Both the position numbers and the translations under genes were made by a program. 64,000 nt of DNA, taken from Glycomyces sp. L485 (GTDB lineage: Bacteria > Actinomycetota > Actinomycetes > Mycobacteriales > Micromonosporaceae). The notes under the pieces were generated by a model. The model did no database searches, was not told where the DNA came from, and saw nothing but the letters and a program-made list of their open reading frames with translations. Shown piece after piece: positions 26,247-35,187 of this stretch (position 1 is its first letter; each line of letters opens with the position of its first letter). The stretch spans positions 124,264 to 188,263 of the forward strand of contig NZ_JAKZEW010000001.1 of the NCBI RefSeq assembly GCF_022548875.1. The letters are read 5' to 3'.

Positions 26247-26279
26247 GACCGGGATCCCATGGGACATGGGATCCCGGTC
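26247..26279 (+). repeat. Perfect 15-bp hairpin between flotillin and ATPase genes
   Basis: Arms 26247-26261 and 26265-26279 are fully complementary (GACCGGGATCCCATG and its reverse complement) around a 3-nt loop. There is no T-tract. The hairpin lies 14 nt after the flotillin stop and 37 nt before the ATPase start, so it could attenuate transcription or protect the 3' end of the upstream message. Confidence 0.7.
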
Positions 26280-26316
26280 CGGTCGCCGCCTTCCGCTCGT
26301 TCACTGGGGAAACGTC

Positions 26317-29300
26317 ATGGCCGAAGAGACCGCCACCGCCGCCACCGCGCTCGACGCCGGCACCTACGAAGTCCTGTCCAAGCGCCTCGCCGACTTCGCC
26401 ACCGAGCTGACAGACCGGGCCGAGACGCTCAACGCCGCCCGCACCGACGCGTTCGGCGGCACCGAGCTGAGCCTGCTGGGCACCACCCGCATCCGCACCG
26501 CCAACAACTGCGTCCCCCGCGACATGGTGCAGGTCGGCGGGCACCTCCTCTTCGGCTACAACGTCCACATGGGCCTCAAATCGCACACCGATGTGGGCGA
26601 GGTCTTCACCGTCCACGACTTCCTGCGCCAGGACGGCAAGTTCTCGTTCGGCGACGTCGACGCCCCGGGGCACGTCCTCGACGACGCCCGCTTCATCGCC
26701 GACTTCACCGAGATGTACCGCTACTACCGCTCGACCGAGCTGCTCCAGGTGCGCCAGGTCGAGACCCGGCTGCTCGCGGTCTTCCGCATCGGCGAGAACC
26801 TCGCCGACCAGCGCGTCTTGCGCTGGCAGCTGCGCCCCGACGGCTCCGCGGAGTACATGGACGCCCGCGGCGAGGCCGACAACACCTGGCCTGAGCCGCA
26901 TGACTTCGAGTGGACCGATACCACCCGCGACCAGCACGTGACCGGCCGCCACCCGCACGTGTCCATCGAGGACGAGATCTTCGTCGAGTGCCTGGGCGGC
27001 ACACTCACGATCAAGGTCGAGGACAACACCGATTCGGGCGAGGGCGTCTTCTCCGAGCCGGTCGCCGAGCGCCTTCAGTCCCTCGCCGACGCCTCGATCG
27101 CATACGCCCGGGTCGGGCCGCTCATCCTGTTGAAGATCCTGCCCTACAACGAGACCCAGACCCGCTACCTCATCTACAACACCCGCACCGGCGACGTCCG
27201 GCGCGCCGACGCCATCGGCGCCGCCTGCCGGCGCCTGCCCGAGGACCACGGCGTCATCTTCCCCGGCGGCTACTACCTCAACGAGGGCAAGCTCAAGACC
27301 TTCGACCACGACACGGCCGACCTGCGCTTCAAAAGAGTCATCCGCTCCCCCAACGGCGAGGACGTCCTCTTCGTCTTCTACCACGAGGCCGAGGGCCGCT
27401 CGCTGCTGCTGCCCTACAACGTCATCCGCAAGGAAGTCGCGGCGCCGATGAGCGTCCACGGCTACTCGATCTTCGAGGACGGCACCCTCGTCGCCTTCCG
27501 CTTCACCGGCGAGGAAGCCACCCGCGTCCACCCGATGCAGGTGTGGGCCACGCCGTTCGTCTCCGAGGCGCACGCCGCCGCCAACGAGTCGGGCGACACC
27601 CCGATCCACCGCATCGGCAACGCCGAGGCCGTCCGCGCCGTCTCCGACGCCCTCACCGTGGCGCGCATGGTCCGCGAGATGCAGCCCGGACAGGCCGTGT
27701 TCGAGGCCCTCATCGCCGCGGCCACCCGCTGCCTCGACGACTACCCGTGGCTCGGCGACGAGGGCCTGTTCGGCCTCGACGCGACCCTGCGCAGCGTCCG
27801 CGACACCGCCGAGTCCGTCCTCGACGAGTACGCCACCGTCGCCGAGTTGACCGCCGAGGCGGGCAAGGCCCTGGCGCAGGCCGACGCCGACACGCTCAAG
27901 CTCCTGCGCCGCGCCCGAGGCGAGGCCCCGAAGTCCGCCGAGGACTGGGTCACCCTCCTCACCGATCTGCGTGGCGCCCAAGGGCACCTGGTGACCCTGC
28001 GCGACGTCCGCTACATCGACACGGATCGCATCGGCGAGATCGAGGCCGACCTGACCGGGTGCCTCGACCAGACCGGCCGCCGCGCCGTCGCCTTCCTCGA
28101 ACTCGAGGACTCCTTCGCCCCGTACTTCGCCGAGATCGGGGAACTGGAGCACAAAGCCGAGCGCATCGAGACCGTCGCCGAATCGACGCCCCTGGTCGAG
28201 GACCTCGACGCCCGCCAGCACGGCCTTGAGACCCTCACCGAGGTCGTCTCCACACTGGAGATCGGCGACGCCACGGTCCGCACCGCGATCCTCGGGCGCG
28301 TCTCCGAGGTCCTGGCCGCCGTCAACCGCACCCGCGCGGCCCTCGCCGCCCGCCGCCGGGAGCTGTCGGTCGGCGAGGGCCGCGCGGAGTTCGCCGCCGA
28401 GTACGCCCTCCTCGGCCAGGCCGTGACCGCCGCGCTCGCCGCCGCCGACACGCCCTCCGCCTGCGACGAGCAGCTCGGCCGGCTGCTGCTCACCGTCGAG
28501 AACCTCGAGACCCGCTTCGCCGACTTCGACGACTTCCTCACCCAGCTCGCCGACAAGCGCACCGACGTCTACGAGGCGTTCTCCTCGCGCAAGCAGAACC
28601 TGCTCGACGAGGCCGCCCGCCGCGCCGAGACCCTCGCGGCCTCGGCCGACCGCATCCTCGAAGCGGTCGCCCGCCGCAGCGCCTCGCTGTCCTCACTGGA
28701 CGAGGTCAACACGTACTTCGCGACCGACCCGATGGTCGAGCGTCTGCGGCGCGTCGTCGCCGAACTGCGCGATCTCGACGACACCGTCCGCGCCGAGGAG
28801 ATCGAGGGCCGCATCCAGGCCGCACGCTCAGAGGCCGGCCGCGCCCTCCAGGACCAGATCGACCTGTTCGACGGCGACGCGATCCGCTTCGGCGAGCACC
28901 GCATCCCGGTCAACACCCAGCCGCTCGACCTCACCCTCGTCCCCTCCGGCGGTCAGCTCGCGTTCTCCCTCACCGGTACCGACTACCGCCAGATCGTCGA
29001 CGACCCGGCCTTCGCCGACACCAAGCCCTACTGGAGCCAGTTCCTGGCCTCGGAGAACCCCGAGGTCTACCGCGCCGAGCACCTCGCCGCCTCTCTGCTG
29101 GCCGAGCACGGATCCGCGAAGCTCCTCGCCGAGGACCTGCCGCGGTTCGTGTCGGCCGCCGCGGCCGAACGCTACGACGAGGGCTACGAGCGGGGCGTAC
29201 ACGACGCCGACGCCGCCGCGATCCTCGCCGAAGTCCTGCGCCTTCACGCCGCCGCCGGGAACCTCCGCTACCGGGCCGCCGAGCGCGCCGCCGCCCAGCT

Positions 29301-31209
29301 GTACTGGGGCCACGGCGCCCCGAAGGAGCTGCAGGACGCCTGGAGCGCCCAGGCCCGCTCCCTCCACCGCGTCCGCGAGACCTTCGGCAGGACCGACGCC
29401 CTCGACCGCCTCGCCTCCGAAGCAGCCGACCGCCTCGGCGCCTGGCTCGCCGAATCCGGTGTGGCCCTGGAGATCGACTCGCCTCTCGCCGGCGAGTACC
29501 TCGTCGAGGAGCTCGCCGTATCAACCGACGGCTTCGCTTCCTCCGCCCGGGCACGCGACCTCGTCGCCGCCTTCGAACGCCACATCGGCCCGGGCGCCAA
29601 GCAGGCCTTCGACGACGACCTGCGCGCCATCGAGGCAGAGCCGGCCTCCCAGTGGGCGCTCGCCGCCGCCTGGGTCGAGTCCTATCTGCAAGGCGCCGAC
29701 GCTGAGCGCTTCGACATCGCCGACCTGCCCGAGGCCCTCGCGCTCATCCTCGCCGGCGTCGACGTCTACGAGGTCACCGCCGAACTCACCACCGAGGTCA
29801 CCGGGCTGCTTGGCACCCACGGCCGCGTCGAGAACCGCGTCCTGGCCATCCGCCTGGACGAGTTCCTCGCCCGCACCGGGCACTTCCGCCGCGTCACCGT
29901 CCCCGGCTACCGCGCCTACCAGTCCCGGCGCGGCGAGATCGTCGAGTCGCACCGCCGGAATCTGCGCGTCGACGAGTTCAAGCCGAAGGTCATGTCGGGC
30001 TTCGTGCGCAACCAGCTCATCGACGAGGTCTACCTGCCGCTCATCGGTTCCAACCTCGCCAAGCAGATCGGCGCGGGAACCGGCGACGCCCGCCGCACCG
30101 ACCAGTCGGGCATGCTCATGCTCATCTCCCCGCCCGGCTACGGAAAGACGACGCTCATGGAGTACGTCGCCGACCGGCTCGGGATGCTCCTGGTCAAGGT
30201 CAACGGGCCCTCGCTCGGCCACGAGACCGTCTCGGTCGACCCGGGCGACGCGCCGAACGCGACCGCCCGCCAAGAGGTCGAGAAGATCAACTTCGCGCTC
30301 GAATGCGGCAACAACGTCCTGCTGTACCTCGACGACATCCAGCACACCAACCCCGAGCTGCTGCAGAAGTTCATCTCGCTGTGCGACGCCCAGCGCAAGA
30401 TGGAAGGCGTGTGGAACGGCCGCACCCGCACCTACGACCTGCGCGGGAAGCGGTTCGCCGTCTGCATGGCCGGCAACCCGTACACCGAGGCGGGCCAGCG
30501 CTTCCGCATCCCGGACATGCTCGCCAACCGCGCCGACGTGTGGAACCTCGGCGACGTCCTCTCCGGACGCGATGAGGTCTTCGCCCAGTCATACATCGAG
30601 AACGCGCTCACCTCGAACGCCGTGCTCGCCCCGTTGGCCGGGCGCGACCGCGCCGACGTGCAGGTGCTCATCCGTCTCGCCGCAGAGGATCCGACCGCGA
30701 ACCCCGACAGCCTGCGGCATGCCTACTCCGCCGGCGAGCTCGACCAGATCCTCTCGGTCCTGCGCAAGCTCATCCACGTCCAGCAGACCGTGCTGCGCAA
30801 CAACCTCGCGTACATCGCCTCGGCCGCCACGGACAACGCCGCCCGCACCGAGCCGCCGTTCCTGCTCCAGGGCTCCTACCGGAACATGAACCGGCTCACC
30901 GAAAGGGTGGTTCCGGTCATGAACGACGACGAGCTCGAAGCGGTCATCGACGACCACTACGCCGGCGAGGCGCAGACGCTCGCCTCGGGCGCGGAGGCGA
31001 ACCTCCTCAAACTCGCCGAACTCCGGGGACGTCTGACCGAAGAGCAGGCGGCTCGTTGGGAGGCGGTCAAGGAGGCGTTCCGCCGCGAGCAGACCCTCGG
31101 CGGCGGGGACGACGATCCTATGTCGAGAGCGGTCGGGGCGATCACCATGCTCTCCGATCGCGTCGGCGGCATCGAAACGGCCCTGAACCGCCACGCGCCG
31201 AGGATCTGA
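26317..31209 (+). CDS. Giant AAA ATPase, 'DNA-repair ATPase' (DUF3686-type) family
   Basis: 1630 residues from ATG 26317, preceded by GGGGAAA. An N-terminal mixed domain (about 1-420) contains TRIRTANNCVPRDMVQVGGH and YLIYNTRTGDVRRADAIGAA. Long helical/coiled regions of about 800 residues follow. A C-terminal AAA+ domain has Walker A ISPPGYGKTTLMEY near 1270-1280, Walker B VLLYLDDIQHTNPELLQ, sensor-1 FAVCMAGNPYTEAGQRF and a late Arg-containing RNMNRLTERVV. The GNPYT sensor resembles MoxR/dynein-like AAA clades. The family is annotated as DNA-repair ATPase and frequently follows a flotillin gene; its biochemistry is not established. Here flotillin, a YqiJ-like partner and an FtsK-like motor are all adjacent. 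Confidence 0.88.
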   Translation: MAEETATAATALDAGTYEVLSKRLADFATELTDRAETLNAARTDAFGGTELSLLGTTRIRTANNCVPRDMVQVGGHLLFGYNVHMGLKSHTDVGEVFTVHDFLRQDGKFSFGDVDAPGHVLDDARFIADFTEMYRYYRSTELLQVRQVETRLLAVFRIGENLADQRVLRWQLRPDGSAEYMDARGEADNTWPEPHDFEWTDTTRDQHVTGRHPHVSIEDEIFVECLGGTLTIKVEDNTDSGEGVFSEPVAERLQSLADASIAYARVGPLILLKILPYNETQTRYLIYNTRTGDVRRADAIGAACRRLPEDHGVIFPGGYYLNEGKLKTFDHDTADLRFKRVIRSPNGEDVLFVFYHEAEGRSLLLPYNVIRKEVAAPMSVHGYSIFEDGTLVAFRFTGEEATRVHPMQVWATPFVSEAHAAANESGDTPIHRIGNAEAVRAVSDALTVARMVREMQPGQAVFEALIAAATRCLDDYPWLGDEGLFGLDATLRSVRDTAESVLDEYATVAELTAEAGKALAQADADTLKLLRRARGEAPKSAEDWVTLLTDLRGAQGHLVTLRDVRYIDTDRIGEIEADLTGCLDQTGRRAVAFLELEDSFAPYFAEIGELEHKAERIETVAESTPLVEDLDARQHGLETLTEVVSTLEIGDATVRTAILGRVSEVLAAVNRTRAALAARRRELSVGEGRAEFAAEYALLGQAVTAALAAADTPSACDEQLGRLLLTVENLETRFADFDDFLTQLADKRTDVYEAFSSRKQNLLDEAARRAETLAASADRILEAVARRSASLSSLDEVNTYFATDPMVERLRRVVAELRDLDDTVRAEEIEGRIQAARSEAGRALQDQIDLFDGDAIRFGEHRIPVNTQPLDLTLVPSGGQLAFSLTGTDYRQIVDDPAFADTKPYWSQFLASENPEVYRAEHLAASLLAEHGSAKLLAEDLPRFVSAAAAERYDEGYERGVHDADAAAILAEVLRLHAAAGNLRYRAAERAAAQLYWGHGAPKELQDAWSAQARSLHRVRETFGRTDALDRLASEAADRLGAWLAESGVALEIDSPLAGEYLVEELAVSTDGFASSARARDLVAAFERHIGPGAKQAFDDDLRAIEAEPASQWALAAAWVESYLQGADAERFDIADLPEALALILAGVDVYEVTAELTTEVTGLLGTHGRVENRVLAIRLDEFLARTGHFRRVTVPGYRAYQSRRGEIVESHRRNLRVDEFKPKVMSGFVRNQLIDEVYLPLIGSNLAKQIGAGTGDARRTDQSGMLMLISPPGYGKTTLMEYVADRLGMLLVKVNGPSLGHETVSVDPGDAPNATARQEVEKINFALECGNNVLLYLDDIQHTNPELLQKFISLCDAQRKMEGVWNGRTRTYDLRGKRFAVCMAGNPYTEAGQRFRIPDMLANRADVWNLGDVLSGRDEVFAQSYIENALTSNAVLAPLAGRDRADVQVLIRLAAEDPTANPDSLRHAYSAGELDQILSVLRKLIHVQQTVLRNNLAYIASAATDNAARTEPPFLLQGSYRNMNRLTERVVPVMNDDELEAVIDDHYAGEAQTLASGAEANLLKLAELRGRLTEEQAARWEAVKEAFRREQTLGGGDDDPMSRAVGAITMLSDRVGGIETALNRHAPRI

Positions 31210-31215
31210 CCGGTA

Positions 31216-31250
31216 ATCATGCAGTTCAACATAATGTCGGACTGCATGAT
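31216..31250 (+). repeat. 10-bp inverted repeat directly after the ATPase gene
   Basis: ATCATGCAGT (31216-31225) and ACTGCATGAT (31241-31250) are perfect reverse complements 15 nt apart, starting 7 nt after the ATPase stop. It may be a terminator without a T-tract or an operator for the downstream BRCT gene. The rest of 31251-31516 shows no gene; it is poorer in GC than its surroundings. Confidence 0.5.
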
Positions 31251-31516
31251 CCGCTTTCATTTCCACTTCATCGAGGCCGGGCGGACTCTGAACCGCACGA
31301 GTGGCGAACCGCTGCAGTTCTTATTCTCACGTACCGGCTTCTGCTCGGCTCCGCGATTACGAAGAGATCGACGAGCGTTTGCGGCTTGTAGTCCCCGCTG
31401 ACGGCTCCACCTAATAGCGTGGCGATCGAGGGCTGTCGAAGCTGCCGGTACGATCAGCTGGTAAAGCTATCCGTTGTGCCCTCAAGCTTGTAAACCATCG
31501 AATAAGGGAGGTCCCC

Positions 31517-32251
31517 GTGCCGACGAAGACGGGAGCGAAGATCCGGATCATCGTCTTGGGCACTGGCCCAGACGCCGAAGAGGCCCGCGAGATCGCCGCG
31601 GCAGATGCAGATGTCGCGATCGCCGCCAAGTTCACGAAGACGGTGACGCATCTGGTCATCGATGACACGGTGAAGTCGTCCGAAGCTCGTGTGAAGAAGG
31701 CCGAGGAGTCCGGCGTGCCCGTGCTCAAGCTCGACGACCTGAAGGAACTCCTCGTCGCGGACGAGGCTCCCGAGGCCGCCGACGAGCCCGAGCCGGCCGA
31801 AGAGGCGGCTCCCGAGCCCGTCGCGGAAGCGGAGCCCGAGCCTGAACCGGAGCCGGTACCCGCGGCCGAGGCCGAGCCGGAGCCTACGCCTGTCGAGGAG
31901 CCCGTCGCCGAAGCCGAGCCCGAGTCTGAGGCCAAGTCCGAGCCTGTCGCCGAAGTCGAAGTCGAAGTCGAAGCCAAGTCCGAACCTGTCGCCGAAGCCG
32001 AAGCCGAAGCCGAAGCCGAAGCCGAGCCCGAGGCCAAGACCGAGCCCGTAGCCGAAGCCGAGCCCGAGCCGACCGTCCCGTCCCAGGCCGAAGCGCCGAG
32101 GGCCGAGAGCGAGCCCGAGATCGATGAGATCGAGAAGCCCGCGGAGAAGGCCGAGGAGATCAAGGCCGACGAGGAGACCGCCACTTCGCCGAAGCCGGGA
32201 CTGGTGGCCAAACTCAAGTCCATCTTCAACCTGACCGGCGCCCGCAAGTAG
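31517..32251 (+). CDS. BRCT-domain protein with Glu/Pro/Ala-rich tail
   Basis: 244 residues from GTG 31517 with a strong AAGGGAGG ribosome site. Residues 1-80 resemble a BRCT domain: KIRIIVLGTGPDAEEAREIA, then VTHLVIDDTVKSSEARVKKA and SGVPVLKLDDLKELL, the usual alternation with a final Leu-Leu helix. About 130 residues of Glu-Pro-Ala-Val-Lys low complexity follow, built from near-perfect EP(V/E)AEAE units. The protein ends in a basic helix KPGLVAKLKSIFNLTGARK that could contact membrane or nucleic acid. BRCT domains bind phosphopeptides or DNA ends. It may be functionally tied to the upstream ATPase, though a 307-bp gap separates them. A hairpin terminator follows. Confidence 0.8.
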   Translation: MPTKTGAKIRIIVLGTGPDAEEAREIAAADADVAIAAKFTKTVTHLVIDDTVKSSEARVKKAEESGVPVLKLDDLKELLVADEAPEAADEPEPAEEAAPEPVAEAEPEPEPEPVPAAEAEPEPTPVEEPVAEAEPESEAKSEPVAEVEVEVEAKSEPVAEAEAEAEAEAEPEAKTEPVAEAEPEPTVPSQAEAPRAESEPEIDEIEKPAEKAEEIKADEETATSPKPGLVAKLKSIFNLTGARK

Positions 32252-32265
32252 CGCGGACCCGAACG

Positions 32266-32296
32266 AAAGCCCCGAGCCCTTGCGGCCCGGGGCTTT
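32266..32296 (+). terminator. Intrinsic terminator after the BRCT gene
   Basis: AAAGCCCCG (32266-32274) pairs perfectly with CGGGGCTTT (32288-32296), extended by inner G/C pairs. The 3' arm ends in TTT, so it can act in both directions. It separates the BRCT gene from the clpB promoter. Confidence 0.8.
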
Positions 32297-32331
32297 ACGC
32301 TGTGGGCGGAACCGTCGATTGGATCGTGAAA

Positions 32332-32352
32332 CCTGAGTCGGTTAGACTCAAC
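32332..32352 (+). promoter_or_regulatory. HAIR-like HspR operator upstream of clpB
   Basis: CCTGAGT - 7 nt - ACTCAAC closely matches the HspR-associated inverted repeat CTTGAGT-N7-ACTCAAG (12 of 14 arm positions). It lies 57 bp before the clpB start and overlaps a TTAGACT region suited to a -10 element. HspR repression of clpB/dnaK through HAIR is established in Streptomyces and mycobacteria. No hspR gene is in this window. Confidence 0.8.
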
Positions 32353-32408
32353 TCTGCGGTGGTTCCAGCCGCCGTGCTCCGTATCGCGTCAGGAAGGCAG
32401 ACAGACCC

Positions 32409-35012
32409 GTGGACGTCAATCGTTTGACCACCAAGAGCCGCGAAGTCATCTCCCAAGCCGCCCGCTCCGCCGCCGCCCACGGCAACGCGACCGTCGACCC
32501 GTGGCACCTGCTGGACGCGCTGATCACCGTCGACGGCTCCACGGCCCCGGGCCTGCTTCAGCTCGTCGGCGTCACGCCCGGCACCGTCTCGGCCGAGACA
32601 GAGCGCCGCCTCGACGACATGCCCTCCGCCTCCGGTCCCTCCGTGTCCGAGCCGTCGATGGGCCGCGAGTCGCTGCGCGCGATCAACGCCGCCGACAAGA
32701 TCGCCACCGACTACGGAGACGAGTACGTCTCCACCGAGCACATCCTCACCGGCCTCGTCCAGGCCGGCGGCGAGGTCGGCACCTACCTGTCCGACCAGGG
32801 CGCCACCGAGAAGAAGCTGATCGGCGCCTTCCCGACTCTGCGGGGCGGCGACCGCAAGATCTCCAGCGCCGACCCCGAGCAGGGCTACAAGGCCCTCCAG
32901 AAGTACGGCGTCGACCTCACCGAGAACGCCCGATCTGGCAAAGTGGACCCGGTCATCGGGCGCGACACCGAGATCCGGCGCGTCATCCAGGTACTGTCCC
33001 GCCGCACCAAGAACAACCCGGTCCTCATCGGCGAGCCCGGCGTCGGAAAGACCGCCATCGTCGAGGGACTCGCCCAGCGCATCGTCGCCGGGGACGTCCC
33101 CGAGTCGCTGCGCGACCGGAGGGTCATCCTCCTCGATCTCGCCAGCATGATCGCCGGCGCCCAGTACCGCGGCCAGTTCGAGGAGCGGTTCAAGTCCGTC
33201 CTCGAAGAGATCAAGTCCTCCGACGGCCAGATCATCCCGTTCATGGACGAGCTCCACACCATGGTCGGCGCCGGTAAGTCCGAGGGCTCGATGGACGCCG
33301 GGAACATGCTCAAGCCGGCGCTCGCCCGCGGCGAGCTTCACATGATCGGCGCGACCACGCTCAACGAATACCGCGAGCACATCGAGAAGGACGCGGCCCT
33401 GGAACGCCGCTTCCAGCAGGTGTACGTCGGCGAGCCGTCTATCGAGGACACCGTCGCGATCCTGCGCGGCCTCAAGGAGCGCTACGAGGTCCACCACGGC
33501 GTGCGCATCACCGACTCCGCGCTGGTGGCCGCCTCGCAGCTCTCGGCGCGGTACATCCCCGACCGGTTCCTGCCCGACAAGGCCATCGACCTGGTCGACG
33601 AGGCCGCCAGCCGCCTGCGCATCGAGATCGACTCGCGGCCCGAGGCGATCGACGAGGTCGAGCGGGCCGTCCGCCGTCTGGAGATCGAGGAGACCGCGCT
33701 CCAGAACGAGACCGACGACCCGGCCTCGGCCGAGCGGCTCTCGGCGCTCCAGCGCGAACTCGCCGACGCGCGCGAGCGCCTCTCGGCACTGTCGCGCCAA
33801 TGGGAGTCCGAGAAGGGGCGCATCTCGAAGGTCTCCGACCTCAAGGAGCAGCTCGACGACCTTCGCACCCAGGCCGAACGCGCCGAACGCGAATACGACC
33901 TGGAGAAGGCCGCGCAACTGCGCTACGGCAAGATCCCCGAGCTCGAACAGGCGCTGACGGCCGCCGAGGCCGAACTGGAGCACACCGACCAGCCTGCGGC
34001 CCAGGCCCCGATGCTCAAGGAGGAGATCGACGCCGAGGAGATCGCCGAGGTCATCTCGGCCTGGACCGGCATCCCCGCCGGGCGACTCCAGGAGTCGGAG
34101 AGCCACAAGCTGCTCAACGCCGAGAGCGCCCTCGCCGAACGTGTCGTCGGCCAGACCGAGGCCGTCACCGTCGTCGCCGACGCGCTTCGCCGCGCCCGCG
34201 CGGGCTTGTCGGACCCGAACCGGCCCACCGGCTCGTTCGTCTTCGCCGGTCCGACCGGCGTCGGCAAGACCGAGCTGGCGAAGGCCCTCGCGGGGTTCAT
34301 GTTCGACGACGACCGGGCGATGATCCGCATCGACATGGGCGAGTACACCGAGCAGCACTCGGTGGCGCGACTCATCGGCGCCCCGCCCGGCTACGTCGGC
34401 TACGAGGAGGGCGGCCAGCTCACCGAACCGGTCCGCCGCCGCCCGTACTCCGTCGTGCTCCTCGACGAGGTCGAGAAGGCCCACACCAGGGTCTTCGACA
34501 CGCTGCTCCAGGTGCTGGACGACGGGCGACTCACCGACGGCCAGGGCCGCACGGTCGACTTCCGCAACGTCATCCTCATCATGACCTCCAACCTCGGGTC
34601 CCAGTCGCTGACGGACCCGACCCTGGAGGACGAGGCGAAGCGCGAATCGGTGCTGGGGGCGATCCGGGGCCACTTCAAGCCGGAGTTCCTCAACCGGCTC
34701 GACGACATCGTCATCTTCCACGCCCTCGAACACGACGACCTCAAGTCGATCGTGGACGTGCAGTTGCGCCAGCTCCAGAAGCGCATGGACTCCCGCAGAC
34801 TCAAGCTCGCGGTCAACGACTCGGCCAAGTCCTGGCTCGCCGACCGCGGCTTCGACCCGGTGTACGGGGCCCGTCCGCTCCGCCGCCTGATCCAGTCCTC
34901 CGTCGGCGACCCTCTCTCCCGGGAGCTCCTGGAAGGCAAGATCATCGACGGCGACACCGTCAAGGTCGGCACCGCCGACCTGGGCGACAAGCTCATCGTC
35001 TCCAGGGGGTAG
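32409..35012 (+). CDS. clpB: ATP-dependent disaggregase ClpB
   Basis: 867 residues, full length, from GTG 32409 with AGGAAGG upstream. The Clp N-terminal repeat domain (1-145) begins [23 protein letters not shown]1 has Walker [10 protein letters not shown] (208-216). Its Walker B reads [11 protein letters not shown], where most ClpBs have ILFIDELHT; the catalytic DE is kept. The middle coiled-coil arm (about 400-525) that binds DnaK is present. NBD2 has Walker [10 protein letters not shown] at 614-622 and [11 protein letters not shown]. It rescues aggregated proteins with DnaK. The HAIR-like element upstream predicts HspR control and heat induction. Confidence 0.96.
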   Translation: MDVNRLTTKSREVISQAARSAAAHGNATVDPWHLLDALITVDGSTAPGLLQLVGVTPGTVSAETERRLDDMPSASGPSVSEPSMGRESLRAINAADKIATDYGDEYVSTEHILTGLVQAGGEVGTYLSDQGATEKKLIGAFPTLRGGDRKISSADPEQGYKALQKYGVDLTENARSGKVDPVIGRDTEIRRVIQVLSRRTKNNPVLIGEPGVGKTAIVEGLAQRIVAGDVPESLRDRRVILLDLASMIAGAQYRGQFEERFKSVLEEIKSSDGQIIPFMDELHTMVGAGKSEGSMDAGNMLKPALARGELHMIGATTLNEYREHIEKDAALERRFQQVYVGEPSIEDTVAILRGLKERYEVHHGVRITDSALVAASQLSARYIPDRFLPDKAIDLVDEAASRLRIEIDSRPEAIDEVERAVRRLEIEETALQNETDDPASAERLSALQRELADARERLSALSRQWESEKGRISKVSDLKEQLDDLRTQAERAEREYDLEKAAQLRYGKIPELEQALTAAEAELEHTDQPAAQAPMLKEEIDAEEIAEVISAWTGIPAGRLQESESHKLLNAESALAERVVGQTEAVTVVADALRRARAGLSDPNRPTGSFVFAGPTGVGKTELAKALAGFMFDDDRAMIRIDMGEYTEQHSVARLIGAPPGYVGYEEGGQLTEPVRRRPYSVVLLDEVEKAHTRVFDTLLQVLDDGRLTDGQGRTVDFRNVILIMTSNLGSQSLTDPTLEDEAKRESVLGAIRGHFKPEFLNRLDDIVIFHALEHDDLKSIVDVQLRQLQKRMDSRRLKLAVNDSAKSWLADRGFDPVYGARPLRRLIQSSVGDPLSRELLEGKIIDGDTVKVGTADLGDKLIVSRG

Positions 35013-35164
35013 AAGCGGGACCGGGCCCGAGTCCTCGGCGGGTTCCGTCGTGGCCCGGCCGTCTTCACCGGCTCCGCGCCGGGACCCCCTTAAAGCCGGA
35101 AAGCGCGCGGCACGTGCCCCAGAGTGGATGAAGTTCGCCGTTCAGCGGACTAACTCTACGATAT

Positions 35165-35187
35165 TGGCCATAGTGCATTCATGGCCA
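35165..35187 (+). repeat. Inverted repeat spanning a start codon
   Basis: TGGCCAT (35165-35171) and ATGGCCA (35181-35187) pair perfectly around a 9-nt loop. The right arm contains the ATG of the exported-protein gene. If transcribed, the hairpin would hide the start codon; on DNA it could be an operator. Confidence 0.45.

Noticed and set aside
24016-28221. 1401-codon open frame on the minus strand opposite the flotillin and ATPase genes
   Set aside because: Val/Leu/Gly/Asp-rich shadow of biased GC3 codons; the plus strand encodes recognisable SPFH and ATPase proteins with ribosome sites.
31219-31401. 60-codon plus frame after the ATPase gene
   Set aside because: Starts inside the palindrome, has no ribosome site, and no coding composition.
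31900-32070. Short tandem DNA repeat suspected as CRISPR or minisatellite
   Set aside because: It is the coding sequence of the BRCT protein's Glu/Ala/Pro tail; there are no spacers.
32295-34733. 812-codon minus frame over clpB
   Set aside because: Antisense shadow; clpB on plus has every family motif.
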